Assembly: GCA_036873755.1 (NCBI GenBank) | Contig: JAVTVY010037093.1 | Span: forward strand, 109,849-173,848 | Reading direction: 5' to 3' | DNA length: 64,000 bases | From: Hanleya hanleyi | Taxonomy: Eukaryota > Mollusca > Polyplacophora > Lepidopleurida > Hanleyidae | Part shown: one piece after another, positions 34,288 to 47,882 of the stretch | How the letters are laid out: every line of letters starts with the position of its first letter | How positions within the stretch are numbered: the first letter of the stretch is position 1 | Made by a program: the position numbers and the translations under genes | The notes under the pieces: model-generated | Told to the model about the DNA's origin: nothing | The model's input: only the letters and a program-made list of their open reading frames with translations | Database searches by the model: none

Positions 34288-34361
34288 AGCAGAACGATAT
34301 CCTTAAATGGTGCTGATTTGAAACTTCTTGTCGCGATGGAGGTGACGAAGGAAGTCAGCTA

Positions 34362-35307
34362 CTAAGGAAACAGAGGCAAAGTCGGGATTGGCATCACGTT
34401 CTCGGCACCAGAAAACGAAATAGGCCCAATTCGCTTGATAGCAGCGAAGAAGAAGACCGATCGGATGAAAAACCTCGTCTTTTTTTTTTTTAATGTGAAG
34501 TCTGGCATCGAACCTAGACTATCAGCCGGAAAATGAACACCCCACATGACGATGTGGTGGGACTGCCACCAAAACAGAAGTGGAAGTAGAGACGTCAATG
34601 CCAGCACTAATGGACTGAGGGAAAAACATCTTTAATAAGACCGAAAGCACTGCAGTGACCGAAGTAGAATGCGACCATAATGACTAAGGTCCTGCGTAGA
34701 AATGACAAGTTGATGACCAAACAACCAAAATGCCCACGTCCAAAACTGGTCCAACGGTCTATACGGGACGAAGTACTTGAAGGAGAGAGACGAAAAACTG
34801 TCCCCAAAGTAACGACGACCCACAGTAATACCCCCATAATACGACCACGGGAAGCGCAAGAAAAACTGGCCTATATCTGACCAAAATCTTGACGGTATCA
34901 GCAACAAAGAGTCACACTCTGTAACCATATAGCTTACTTAAATTTGAAAGAAGAATGAGACTGTCACTTTTTCAAGGCTTGAACAACCGAGACGAAAAAT
35001 GAACCTCCCGTGACCGAACCACTAGGGGCACCACCGCAAGTAAACCTCGATGTGAACGCTCAAAGATGGAGAACACAAAGCCAAGCTATAAAAGTGATAC
35101 AAGGGCGATGTTGACTCCGAACGGAAGACTTGTCACACGAAATCGACGACCGACGATGGTGAATCGTAGGAGACACGCCGAAAAACGAGGATGAATTGGT
35201 ATACAAAGATACGCATCTCGCAAAGCGATGGGGGTCAACCCAGCGATAAAGAAGACGCAACGCCGAATCGACTTATTAGAAAAACACCGACATCGAGAGA
35301 CGTGCAA
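34362..35307 (-). pseudogene. DIRS reverse transcriptase / RNase H remnants
   Basis: ALRDAYLCIPIHPRF...LPFGVNIA at 35086-35307 is the RT segment holding the first catalytic aspartate (DAYxxIPIHP) and the LPFG box typical of DIRS. Downstream fragments in changing frames include FWWQSHHIVMWGVHFP at 34480-34600, which matches the tether before RNase H. The catalytic xxDD box was not found intact. Heavy decay. Confidence 0.75.
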
Positions 35308-37574
35308 GCGAACAACGCCAAGTCTCTATACAATGAAGAAAAAGATCCAGTTTTCTTTTTTCTTTTTTTTTTCAATGGCGACCGGAACTGTCGAACTTGA
35401 CGACCCTGATAAGGAGGTATAAAAGAACGACGTGGTGAACAGCGTTATGGCGTACGGAAAGGACTACTAGATGGAAGGTGTCGATGCCGGAGTAGGAGGA
35501 CCACGTGACGACGTAATGGAACGTCGAAGAGGTGTAACAGCAACGACGTAATGCGAAACGCGAATGGCGTTGCTTGAGAAACGGCGTAGTGATTTTCCCA
35601 AAAACTTGCCAATCAGTTCAATTTATCTGTACATAAGAGCTCCCGAAAGAGCCGGGTAAAACCTCTGAAGATAAATCTGAAAACTGTAGTCGAAACTGGA
35701 AAAAAAATCACAGTGGAATCCGAAACAAAACAGCCGTATTATGCGAGACTTGTAATGAGATTCGAACGCATCTAGGAGGTGAACACATTCATTGTTCACA
35801 GCTTTAATCGAGAACGTTACTCCATGGTAGTAACAACCCCGACAATCAACACAAAGAAACTTCCACGTGAAGTAGGAGGATCTTCAATAAAATTTAAAAT
35901 TCCCCGAAGAGAGCCAATACATTTTGATGTCTCTCGCCGGTAGATGAACAATAAGGTCACAAATCTCACAAATTAACTTGACCAACCAAAACAATGTTCA
36001 ATCTAGACTCGCCCCCTTATTAGAGGTCCAAACTGGACATAAAAACTCAAATGGAATAGATATAAATTATCATCCGGTTTTTTAAAACAGACAGGTCCAG
36101 CTTAGTCTCCGTGGCGCAGTCGGTCAGCGCGCCCGGTTGTCTTTACTTAAAAAAGATAAAGATGAAATAAATGCAGTAGACCAAAGGATGTTTTGGACGA
36201 GGCTATCAAGGAGAAACAAACATTGCCAAGGCAGTCTGTGGATCTTCTTACCAGGCTGTAACCGGTAAATATACACGGAACTTACAAAGAACAAGAAGAC
36301 CGCCTGATGGAACAGACTTATGCTGTCCCAGGCCGATGAATGAGAAACTTCAGGCCTGATCCCGCCCGACCACTGACAGGGTAATGATCAATAAATACCC
36401 CACGTGCTGTCGAACGAGAGCAATTCTAAGATTTCTCGGGGAATAATCCCCAAGCTAATAATAATAAATTCTCAGAACAATGAAATAAAATTACAGCTCA
36501 ACCCAATTTGAATTGTACAACTAATTCAAAATAGCGATGGGAAAATTTGGTTGTGAAAATGAATACATCACAATGCAATATTTACCAACAGAAAAATGTG
36601 TTTCAAAGAATAGCACAATTTCTTAATAAACATCTCGTGATCTCTTTTGTTGTTCAACACAGCCTTGATTACACAAAGAGAGTAATAAGATAGCTCATTA
36701 ATATGTAACAAAGAGCCCTAGTGTATAGCTTTTGGCTTGTAATGACGAAGACAAACGCAACAACAACACGTAAAGTCAAAGACATAGAAAAAACTCTGCA
36801 AGTTCTCTCTTGATCACAATGATATCAAATAAACAGAATAACACTTGATAAAACAAGAGACTAAATTCTGGTAGGAGCATCGAACAGCATGCATAGCAGA
36901 AAAACTCCCACAAATGGAAAAAGTCGGACACACAAGAACAACAACAACAACGAAAAATGACTGACTGCAACTCTCTGCAGAACCTGTAATTCTCCGACGT
37001 TATAATACGTTGAAGCATTTCTATTCCGTGAAGACAAATCTTTGCTCAATTTCGTACGGTTCATAACAAATAACCTCCTGAATGAACTGTCTGGAACGAG
37101 AAAGAAAACGGTGTTGTAAAGTTGGTGTTCTTTAAATCTTCAGTCCGACACCGTAAGCATTCGGCCATGCAGCTGAGAGAGCAAGCAAGAAATACGGGAC
37201 GTGTCAATACACGACGAAAGTGGAGGTTGTAACTCCGTAATGCGAACATTCAAAGCCGAGTACAACCGCCCTTCCATAGAATGAGAGTCTGTTTTCTTTT
37301 AGACAAAACAGCAGGGGAAGATTTAAGACGTAAAGGCCAAAAACAGAACGATTTTAACACAATTGTAAAATCAGCCGTACCAATTGACCGTGAACTGACC
37401 ACGCGGTAAGATAAAATTCTTTTGTCCGTTGGGGACAATAGAAAGTCCTAGCGACCGGCCCGGCCTTTGTTTGCTGAACAAAGAAACAGGTTTCTCAAGG
37501 CCTACATACAATGCTATGCCAAAGTAGGCCAGACTATACAGTACCATCTCGCTAAGTTCCTGTACGACGGTCCT
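35308..37574. other. Decayed middle of the DIRS element, no intact gene
   Basis: Only short frames; the expected RT N-terminus and gag C-terminus are too decayed to read. A T-rich tract lies at 35346-35372. Confidence 0.5.
36105..36141 (+). other. tRNA-Asn 5'-half fragment
   Basis: GTCTCCGTGGCGCAGTCGGT plus CAGCGCGCCCGGTTGT has an intact D-arm and A box (TGGCGCAGTCGG) and reads like tRNA-Asn up to the anticodon GTT. Unrelated sequence follows, so the 3' half is missing. It is not a functional tRNA gene; it could be a SINE head or a captured tRNA fragment. Confidence 0.7.
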
Positions 37575-37927
37575 CTAGTATATTACCAGAGACAGAAGAA
37601 GGAGTACGGACTTTTTAGAATTACGGGGTAAATCTAACACGGTACCACCCAGATCTTGATTAATTTTAATGTCCTCAATTAATGCAATTTCCAACACCCG
37701 TCTATCGACTTCCGATAGATCAGGGTCCTGAAGTAAATAGGACCTACGGGCTTGTGCATAATTTTTCCAAGCATCATTATCCCAAGACACACATTCATTA
37801 CACGAGTTATTTCGATAGCAAATTTTGTCTTACAAACGAAACAACGCGTGTGGGCATCTAAGCGTGTCGAAATTCGCCCACACGAACGGCACGAATTTGA
37901 AGGAATGGGAACAGAATACTCAGACAT
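37575..37927 (-). pseudogene. DIRS gag-like ORF with zinc-binding N-terminus, frameshifted
   Basis: The frame starting MSEYSVPIPSNS has CRSCGRISTRLDAHTRCFVC at residues about 14-33, a CxxC...H..CxxC arrangement seen at the start of DIRS gag-like proteins. After about 45 residues the frame breaks. The following sequence (DNDAWKNYAQARRSY..., then an acidic helix) continues in a second frame (37575-37790). It lies just inside the right inverted repeat, as expected for the first ORF of the element. Confidence 0.65.
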
Positions 37928-38052
37928 TATTCAAGAAAGAAAATGTTTCAAATATAAACAAATCTTTGAACAACAACAACTAGTCTTTGAACAACAACGA
38001 CTAGCACTGTATTGCAAACTCCCTGACGTGCACCACTGGAGGTACAAACGAT

Positions 38053-38253
38053 AAAAGAGGCAGAGTATACTGGGAGCTGGCTTATATATCCAGGCTGAGC
38101 TGGGAGAGCTCCCCTAAAGGGAGACTACTCCTCTGGGGGATAACTCCCCAGGGGAGTTAACTTTTGGTTTAAACTTTCGTTTAACGTTTGTATTGTATAT
38201 CTCTGGCAGAGATTAAGGCATAAATCAAAGCAGGTGAGGTTTGGGCCATAAAT
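38053..38253 (-). repeat. DIRS right inverted terminal repeat
   Basis: Reverse complement of 31521-31703 with few mismatches. The outermost 28 bp are also represented in the internal complementary region. Confidence 0.9.
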
Positions 38254-41200
38254 GGTCACGTTAAAACCATAAGTATCTCTCTCTCACTCATGATCCCCAC
38301 GCATTGTGCCTTTGCAATCCATCTATGGTCTTACCTGTGTAAGGATTTGGAAGAGTCTAGAGTTTAGTCGTGTAGGCTGAGTGACAGTGCTGTCTAGCTA
38401 GTCTTATCCAATGCTACACACTTCCAGTTAATTTGCTTCTAATATTACATTCTGATGCATAAAAGTCCTAAATAACTTAAGTGTGATTGCCATTATGGTT
38501 TGTTTAATGATATTCCCTTCCCAGCAAACAAGTAACAAACAACATAACATCCTTGAAGGGAACATATTCAAAATAGATAAATTGATGAGAGATTATGAGA
38601 ATTATTTCTCATAGAAGTCCTCATAGGCCTGGGTTACCAGGGCTTTAGATTAGGCCAAAATTAATCAAAAAGGCACTTCAATATATGCCTGTACATCTGG
38701 AATTACACTGGTCCAATTTTCAAGGTTGTTTAATGGCCTTGGTCCTAATGGGTAGCAATCCAAAGAAAAGTCGAAGATTTTGTGCTTACAAGAATATATC
38801 ATTTATGGTATCTTTATTCAATGATAAATTAAAACTTAACTCTTGGTAACTAAGTGACCTTGAAACAAGAGCCAAGAGCTCACACGTCCCACAATGAATT
38901 CGACAAAAGTCAAACACAAGAAAATATTAATTTCCCTCCAAATAGATTTCTTTCAGGTGGGAATATTTTTCACAAAGAATAAAAATGTGGAGAAAGTGAT
39001 GAAGTAAACCTTTGTTATTTAGTTAATAAGCAGATATAAAGATCATGAAGGACCCCTCTCCCAGTTAAGTTAGTAAATGCATGCTTTTTATTTCACAACC
39101 GTTTAACTGAATGTAGCTGTAAAATACATGTATCCAACAGGGGACACAACTCCACGAGATAAATGCCATATACATGTAGAGGAGACAGCTCTCAATAGTC
39201 CAACCTAACAGTATAGTCAGAACTGGATTTAGTTTGGGGAGACTGTGACCTTGACCTTTGACCTATTGACCTCAAAATGAATAGGGCTCATCTTTGCCCT
39301 GCGGGTAATGTATATCCAAAATTTGGTACCAACCATACCTTGAAACTGAAGATATCGCACGGACAACAAATGTTAATGGATGGATAGACGGATAGTTGGA
39401 CAGAACTCATCATGTATGGCCTAGTCTTCGATGAATATATAAAAATTTGACTCAATGATTTCCTGACTTTGGGGACACAGTGACATATATCAGCAAACCA
39501 TTTACACGCATATACACGTGTTGTGGCATGCACGATTCTCTTGTTTTTTAGCATTTCGGAAATCCTTTGAAAAAAAGAATTTAAATTTTTTTTGAGTCGC
39601 AACAATTTGTGTCCGGTCCAGTTACCGCAAACAAACTATATTTTAATTTCGGCCGTACCCTAATTTGGGCACAACCAAATTTGTTTTGAGGCAGGGAAAC
39701 ACACCCAAATTAGTGAAAATAGGAATTCTGGCAAAGTAGGTAGGCTGTTTTACTCAAATACGATGCTTAATTGAACTTGATTATCAATGCAAGAAAAAAT
39801 ATATATCTAATTTTTTATACTACTCCTAATTTGGGCACAACGTTTGATGTATAAAGGGGGTAATCTAAAGCCCTCTTTACTATATCTTATGGGTAAAAAA
39901 GCCAGGTTGGAATTTCAGTTGGGGCTGGCCACCATGACAGTTTTGCTGGCTCCAGGGGGTTGAACTGACTGTTTCTTTACACTATGAACTATGTATACTT
40001 CCTCATAACACATATTTGTTAAAAATTACAAGCCGAGGGAATTCCTACTATGCTATGGGGTGTCTTTTAATCCATGAAAGGCTGATAATATACACGTACA
40101 CAACATGAAAACTTGTTCATTTCTGAATTTTCTAACAGGAACTTTAAATGCAATACTTGATACCTACAGTATACAGACAATGAATGTGGCTTGTGAATGA
40201 AGATCCCTGGCTACAGCCTTGGCATATGAATGAGAATGTTTACAAATATATTCCTTGCTGTCGTGTTTGTTTAACTACAGGAAACGCCTTAGTTTGTCAT
40301 CATGATCCACATTCAATTTGTATTACCTCCGTCGATCAGACGGAGGTCAAGGAGAGCAACGTGAAATCTCCCGCCAAATAATTGTCATATGGGAAACCCA
40401 CGACTCATGGGATTGCTATGGTTCCCGACGAAATTTTGAAGCCAAGTGTTTGAACACTATCAAAATAATGGGGAACCCTCACTGCAATGCATTTCAATGG
40501 GCCTTGGTTCTGTAGTCGGGTTCCACCTCCCATCATGCTTCACGAGTTACACGTAATGGGAGGGTGCATTCCACACTTAAATGATGTGCCGTTAAAAAAA
40601 GCCATGGGTTCGGGTTTTCGGCCTTAAATATATGCAAAATCTTTAACAAAACCCCAGTAAAAGTATATATTTTCCGAATGAGCACACTCATGCCATTATT
40701 CCAGCAGACAAGCAAGCTATTGAAATTGAAAAGGAAAGACGTACAATCCTCCTTAAACCTTATTCAACTTCAAATTCGACCCACCATCCAGAGAAAACAA
40801 ACTGAATGATTTTCTTGTAAGACATGCGAACGTTTCTCCGTCCAACGGGCATTTTAAAAAGGCGAAAGAAACAGGGGGTCGACCTACTCGTTTTTTGTAA
40901 AATTTTATCACCATGAAGGAATCATCATTTTTGTTTCCCGAAAAAGTGAGGATTTAGGCCTGCCAGATATTCAATTCTGGAAACGATTAACGGCCTATTC
41001 GTCATGTAAGGAAAACACAATAGGTGACTACATGTAGGAAACCATGTTAAACCTGGAAAAGCTACCCGGCAACCTGTATTGCACACGGTGTTCCCGGTTT
41101 GAAGATCCTTACATGACGCTCTCGTGTTCTGGCACATGTAGGCACCGTCGTGATATGACTGAAACAATGTTGAAAACGACGTTAAATCCTACTCTCACTC

Positions 41201-44200
41201 ACTCACTCACTCACTCCTTACATGACGAACTTCCCCGATTAACTCTGTAGTGGCGAGTAGGTGCAATCGGCAAGCAATTGTATTATCCCCGTTTGAAGAA
41301 ATGGTTACGTCCAGCAACGTGATACTATAGATATCAGTTAGTAGAAAGGGAAGAAAAATTACCATGCTGTCAAAAACAGGCGACCTTGCTTATTGTGAAA
41401 TTATTCTTGAACATATCAAATTACCTTGCCTCAGGATACCATTCTCAGCTTTACAGTCCATTTGAAATTAATGAGTGAAAACAGTTGAATAATAGTTTGA
41501 TTTTGCAGAAGCACCAAATTAATCTACCTGAGTGAGTCTGTAAACTTATTTAATAAAGCTGATAAATAGTATACATAAACTTTTTGTGTGGCAACATTGT
41601 AAACCTTTTCTTTCAATTATCATACCAGTTTAGTGACATCCACATTGTGTGTGTGTGACACTTGGTGATGGAAAATAATTTGCTTGTTAAAACCTGATAT
41701 TCTGAAAACTTTTTCTGAATTGTAGTTGAAACAAAAGATTGTCTACATTCCACAGATAGGCCTACATTATTGAGATTTTTGAATGATAGCATGGATAGAA
41801 CCTTTCCCAATTGTTTTTTGTACTTGTAAGCCCTGGACGTACCACTGGGCATTTATTTGCCATACGATCACATTTCACAAGCTTTGTTCAGCCCCCGTGA
41901 TCTGGAACAGACACTATCACTAGATGAAAGAAGGAGATATGATATACATTTCAGGTTTTACCGATGCCAAATGACTTGAACAAAAGACTATTAGACAAAA
42001 AGGAAATCAATAATTAGATCAATAAATAATAAATTACATAGAAAATTTCTTGTCTTTGTAAAGGAGATGTCAGACACACTGACAACACAGACCATTCATT
42101 CAAATTTCACCTTCGATTAACACAAAGATCAGGTGTATGTATCTCATTAGATTCTTAACCAAAGATCAATACCTGGGTGATTTTACGACAATACCATGGT
42201 GTTATATATTGTTATGATTGGCTTAACTTTAGCTGTTGAAGATATTTCTAATTTGAGGGCAATTGGCAATCATACTAAATTTATTTTCATAACTTCATTT
42301 ATTTTCACAATAAGTAACATAATCGAGATCAGCAAGTGAAGTTTTACAACATAATATAATAAGCCTCATGGGTCTCCTTCAGTTTAGTGTAGAAATATAT
42401 ACCCTTGAATATCTGTTACCATGATTCAGTCATAATATTTTCTGTAATATCTTGATGTCGACAAGGAATAAACATAATTATTTGATAGTATTATTAATTG
42501 TATGTTGTTTATGATTAACATGACCTTTTTATTTGCTGGAATCGAGCCATTTGTTTCATATGGGCAATATTCTCATCAGCCATCAGCATTCAATATGAAT
42601 GTGATACATGTACAAGTCCATGGTAATTGATACATTATGATGAAGGTGACCTGTAACACCTGTATACAAAATTATTCTGAGCCCATTGAAACCTCATCAC
42701 ATGATGCTGAAACAGATCAGAACGGAGTGTCAATAAAATCAGGTGTGTTTTGTAGAGGATTCTGTCAATGAAGATGCGATACTGTACACATACAAAATAT
42801 GAAGTGTTGATGTGTAGGGCCTATAGCCCAAAATCACATGCAAGTTGGTAAAACTAGGCACACAGGGTCTCATTTCTGCCGCTAACTTGTTGATTTGGGT
42901 GGAGGCGTCATCTAAGGGGGAGGTGAGGGTGGGACGGGGCCTAATATCTCAAGCAGTATTCCAGGTTTTCCATCAATATACTCTATTTCATACTCTAATA
43001 TTTCAAGCACGTGAAATCAGACAAAAATTATTTGCGGGGAATGTGACTTCCACATCCCCAGCTGGACATGCTAGTGCAGAACCCTCAATCCCAGGTTAAT
43101 TACCATTGGTGAAGTTAACGTCCAATAAATGCAAAATTGAGCTTGGCATCCGGCCCTATATTATTCAGTGATGTATTCCCCTACGGACCCTGTTGCCTCG
43201 ACGGAGGTCTTTGCGCTCATCCAGCGCTTGTTTTGTACTAGAAGAGGGCTGGTTACAGGACTAGGTTATGACACTTGATCAAGCTGTTGGTAATTAACTC
43301 TTTATCATATTGTGCATTAATGACGAAGGAATTTTTGGCCAATATTATTCTGAGTATTTTGAAGTTTATTTCATCATTCAAGGTATTTCCTGTTGAAATC
43401 TGCAGCTTAGCTCATTCTCATGATGAGGCCTACTTGTACATGTATATTAGGTTGTTGGAAGTCCAGGTCTGGGGGACTACCATTGAAGCATTTAAAACTT
43501 GTCGGGGTCAGCAAAACAACTGGCCCAGATAGCTAGCCACACTTTGCTGTATGCAGGAAACCACTTGCTCAGCTGTGTTACATTGCTGAAGAAGAGGGTC
43601 TCAAGGAGGGGAACACTCAAATTCGTTTGCCAAAATTCCCTTTCAAACATCAATCATACATGTAGTAAAATCAAAGAAATAAAGAAAGCGAGAGGTAATT
43701 GGAAATGCCGTGTACAACAGATATACATTAATATTGACCAAACAAGCCATTTCATGTCAAAAAATTGTGACATACACAGACAAATAATCAACCAGAATTA
43801 GCCTCTTATTGTCTCTGGTTTAGCAGACGGCAATCTCTGGTCTAGTAGACGACATACTTTGAACTATAAACTAGCAAACCCTCAAACATAACAACTAAAC
43901 ACTCAAAAACATTAAAACACGTCAACTGCATTCAGCTGAAGTAAAAGAACAACAGAAAGAATTTAAAAGGAAAAAAAAAACAGGTTATCAAGTGGAAAAA
44001 GCTTCAAAACTATTTCTTTTTGCGTAAGAACTTTGTTTGTGCAAGAGTAAACAAGGCGCATCCTGTTCAAAATTTCACAGCCATCCTATATATATCTGGT
44101 TGACCCTACCCGGTCATCGATATATAAAAACAGGCTCACACATATTTAGTTCTGTATATGTACAGATTTGTGTTCAAATTTCAGAACTTTACGTTTAACA

Positions 44201-44924
44201 GCATAGGAGTTAATAGAAAGCCATTCTAAAAAATGTTAAAATGTTTAACAGAAAACTAAAGCGATGAGTGATTGAGATTTTTTTTCAATACGTTTTTTTT
44301 TCAATTTATGACCGGTAGTTTCTTCGGTCACGTTGAATTACTTATAGCCCAATATAAATCTACTGATTTTTTAAATATTATTTACTATTTGTTAAAAAGT
44401 TTAGAGAAAGTTAATTGCCTGATCTATTTGTCAAATTTTGTTAGATAAAGACGCATGGTCCATCAAAGTGCTCGTCGACTAATCCACTCTTTAGTGGGTA
44501 CTGCAAAAATCTTGTCTGACAGCTCGTTCTAAAAGGTCAATTTGTAGTATAAAGAACTTTCTTATTTCTTCAACCTATGTAGTTGATTACGAATTTTTAT
44601 ATCAGACGAGAAAATCAACTTTCGAATTCTGAAAGATTGTTAGGGGCCGTGGGCCGTTGATATAACCAATATTAAAATTATACATCTTTCCAAATACTAT
44701 CAGGACTGCAGGTGAAGCAAGGGAGATTATATATTTTTCCGGTTATGCAAACTATGACATCATAATATCAAGCAAAATTATAAAAAAAATATATAATAAA
44801 GCCTAGGATCTTGTACTCATTTCAACTGATCGTCAACTTTCAGCTTGTCAAAAATCAATATTTGACTTTTTATTGTAGCAAGATAAACTAAAAAAAACAA
44901 AAACACAAACCGACTTCGTGATAT
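38254..44924. other. Long non-coding stretch
   Basis: No open frame here has a recognisable domain, and none is long. TGACCTTGACCTTTGACC at 39246-39262 is a common molluscan repeat word. TAATTTGGGCACAAC recurs at about 39661 and 39831 with an inverted CACCCAAATTAG at 39702. 43811-43850 has a TCTCTGGT.TAG.AGACG doublet. It may be intergenic or intronic DNA. Confidence 0.55.
41146..41219 (-). repeat. TGAGTGAG-family repeat, reverse copy
   Basis: CGATATGACTGAAAC.ATGTTG then GACGTTAAATCCTACTCTCA and five CTCA units. Reverse orientation of the family at 32700. Confidence 0.75.
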
Positions 44925-45599
44925 TAATATTTCACGCTTTGATATTTTTTTAATTCTCTCCATGTAAAACAGTATAAAAGATGGTAGTTGTTTCATGTAC
45001 CAGGGATCAATTATACATGGTGACATCGTAATGTATTGATGCACCGTTGGACAACAGACGTTACGGCCGTTTACGGATATAAAAGTGTCGTGTATACGGT
45101 TTAACATTCTGAATTTTGTCTTGGTGTCGGAAAAGGCGCACCCCGACATACAAGGTGTGGGGGGGGGGGGGCAGGGGAACCTTATTGAACTCCGTCCGCA
45201 AGACAACTGTTTTCAGACGACCCGAATAGGTCACATTGTCAATTGTGTCCCGTACAGAACACGAGGTCAAAACTGGCACATTTTTTTTCAGCATGAAATC
45301 TGAGCATCGTTGGTGCGAAAGCCACTAAATTTAATCATGATATTTATTATCCAGTAATAAAACAATCAAGGGTTAATTGCCACGATCATAAGGTTTGATG
45401 AAAGATATGTCATCAATTTCTGTTAACCTAACATATTTTTCTTTTTTCCCACCATCTTCACAAGTCCAGGCAACTCCAAACAGGCTCAGTCGATCGACTG
45501 CCTCTCGAGGATATTTCCCACTGGGTAAGGGAAAATCCCGTTGTCAAGGAACACGCACGCATGCGCAAGCATACTAAGATTTGGACTTATCCGGCATCG

Positions 45600-45765
45600 T
45601 AACGAAGGGCCCACCCATGGGGTTTCCGGGTGTAAAAAGTAAAAGGGGCCTACCCGTGGGGTTGGCGGGTGTGAAAAAGAATAGGACTCAAACGTCATGA
45701 TATGACTGAGATACAGCTGAAAGCGATGTTAAATCTTTTCACTCACTCACTCACTCACTCATCCC
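45600..45765 (-). repeat. TGAGTGAG-family repeat, second reverse copy
   Basis: ATGACTGAGATACAGCTGAA followed by GCGATGTTAAATCTTTTCAC and repeated CTCA units. The CCCACCCATGGGGTTTCCGG part upstream resembles the reverse of 2640-2740. Confidence 0.7.
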
Positions 45766-46856
45766 TGCTAAAGACCACCATTTTCTCGATTTTTTCCCGT
45801 CTTCGTTGCAACGAATAATCAAAGGCCGGTAACATAGTTTATTTGAAGAGCAACAAGCTGATAAACTTCTTCACAGGTGTCGACCGTCAAAATTTCAAGC
45901 CTTTTTCTCTGCAAAATTAAAAGCAATACTTTTTCTCTGCCAATTGAAAGCAGTGCTCCGGCTCCACAAGTAGTCCACAGAGAAGCCTTTTAACGAACAA
46001 TGAATTGAAATAAAGCTGACGAATAGAACAAATGCCATGCTGCCAACCACTGCCTGCCAAAAGATGTACGTCTAGATTTAATTTGGGAATCAGCTAGGTA
46101 CAATTTTGTTAATTTGCGAACATGTGAATCTTTTGGTGAATTGATGCCTATAAAGGACTTTGTGACATTTATTCAGTGCTCCTCCGTTCCGTGGGTCAAC
46201 TCGGTGACCTGGCCCATAGCATAGCTATACATTGTGCTTACTCTTTCAAACCAGCACATATACAAACGTACAGGGAGTGAACAGGATGTAAGCGAGATAA
46301 CAGTGGGGCCGAGTCCAAATAATACATCATCACATAGTCATCTTTTGGGAATAATAATGGACACAAACAGGGATAATTATTGAGTGGGAGAACGCTGTTA
46401 TGATCAATTTCACTGAGGAGTACACAGACCAAATTGCAGGGAATAAAGGTCAAAACTGCCTGGCACAAAAGCTGAAGCGTAACGAAACAAACTTATATGT
46501 ACAGTGCCATAGTTCACGGCCGGCCAGTGTTGCGACAAACCGGATTTTCGCCAGCATTTTTATTTTCTCTCGCAGTTTAATCGAGCTTAGAGTTGTATTT
46601 ACGCCATACGCGACTGTGGCATTTTAGTTAGTGTTAAAGACAAATCAGTCATTCGTTTTGTAGAACCTGTTCAAGTCTATGTCTATATGATGACTTTGTG
46701 AGTGGAGTTGGGCAAATTAATACAGCAATTCAATCGCCGCCAGCGAGTATAGGAATCTACATATCTCGTTTTAGATCATCCATGGAGCAGTGTAAATTTC
46801 CGGTTTGATATTTCTTCATGCGGTGACACATTTTCCCCAGTGAAAGTTTGCATAGA

Positions 46857-47882
46857 ATGTCGTTGCTGTGGTACGTGGTACAGATTGTGTGGATATGCCA
46901 CTATCGATACACAGAAGGACAACCGGCGGATACAAATCCTCCTACCGGTCTCATCATAAAAACTGATCAACCATTTCGCGATACAGTTCTTGAGACTGGG
47001 GATTATGCTTGCGGAAGAGTAAATTTCTGCAATTCTTCATTCGCCAACTACCCCAACGAGCATTGTTTTGACTGCAAACCCTGCAAATGCGACGAGAAGT
47101 GTTTTTATTTCGGGGATTGTTGTGTCGATCTATTGTTCCAAGATTCTGACCAGCAGAGTACACCCGCTTCAGCGCATGTCTCTTGTAAGAGAAGGTATCC
47201 GAAATTGCGGAAAGCTACAAAACAGCCATATATGTTTATGTTGACCAAATGCCCGGATAAATATGTAGCAGACGACAATGTGAAAACTAAATGCGAGAAA
47301 GCCGATGTTTCGAATTTCGAGCAAGCGAACCCCGTTTCCAGTATCTTATCACAGCTGACTTACAGGAATATATTCTGCGCTGTTTGTCACGGAGTTACAT
47401 TGTATAAAATATGGGGACTCGAAGTTGAATGCGGAAACAGCGACTTCCTAGATTCTGCTTCAGACAAAAACGAGTTATGGAAAACGATTCTAGACAATCC
47501 TACGTGTCAAATTGAAAACTTTCCCCCAAATGGTGTGAATATAAGGACCTGTTTTGGCGATGCAATTGACCACTGTAATTCTTCCGGTAATTGGCAAGCC
47601 ACAAGCAGATATATTGAGACGTTGTGTAACATGTATTATCACCCGGTCCAATATGGAAACTCTCTTTACAAAAATATATTTTGTGCCGTGTGTAACGGGA
47701 ACAAGCTTGATAGGAATGAGGTTTGCGGGTTTCAACTTATAATTTCGCCTAGGGGAGAGACTATTTACCCGCTTAGTGTTCTCATAGATTTCAATCCCAG
47801 ACCCAAACTCCTGGACCAAAGTAAAACTTCGACGGAAGACGAAAAGGAATGCAATATTTCGGAGAGATACAACCCATTTCTG
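46857..47882 (+). CDS. Exon encoding secreted somatomedin-B-like cysteine-rich ectodomain (copy B)
   Basis: 342 codons closely similar to copy A, with the same N-terminal hydrophobic start MSLLWYVVQIVWICHYRY, the same cysteine pattern (CKCDEKC, GDCC) and both FCAVC modules. The ATG at 46857 is conserved in A; sequence further upstream is not. The exon ends at a GTAAGT donor (47883) in phase 0, exactly where copy A ends. Differences from A include scattered substitutions and small in-frame indels near the end (for example one extra codon in the ETIYPLS region), so the coding capacity seems kept under selection. It is probably the first exon of a receptor gene whose other exons lie outside the visible part. 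Confidence 0.7.

Larger units (their letters stand above)
31475..38253 (-). mobile_element. DIRS-type tyrosine recombinase retrotransposon, decayed
   Basis: Inverted terminal repeats of 183 bp or more (31521-31703 and 38053-38235) enclose minus-strand remnants of a gag-like gene, reverse transcriptase and tyrosine recombinase. Next to the left repeat is an internal complementary region (31775-31857) complementary to both outer ends. Such a structure defines DIRS elements. No LTRs, DDE integrase or target duplication are seen. All genes are broken by frame changes and stops. The 3' part also contains later repeats and a tRNA fragment. Confidence 0.88.
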
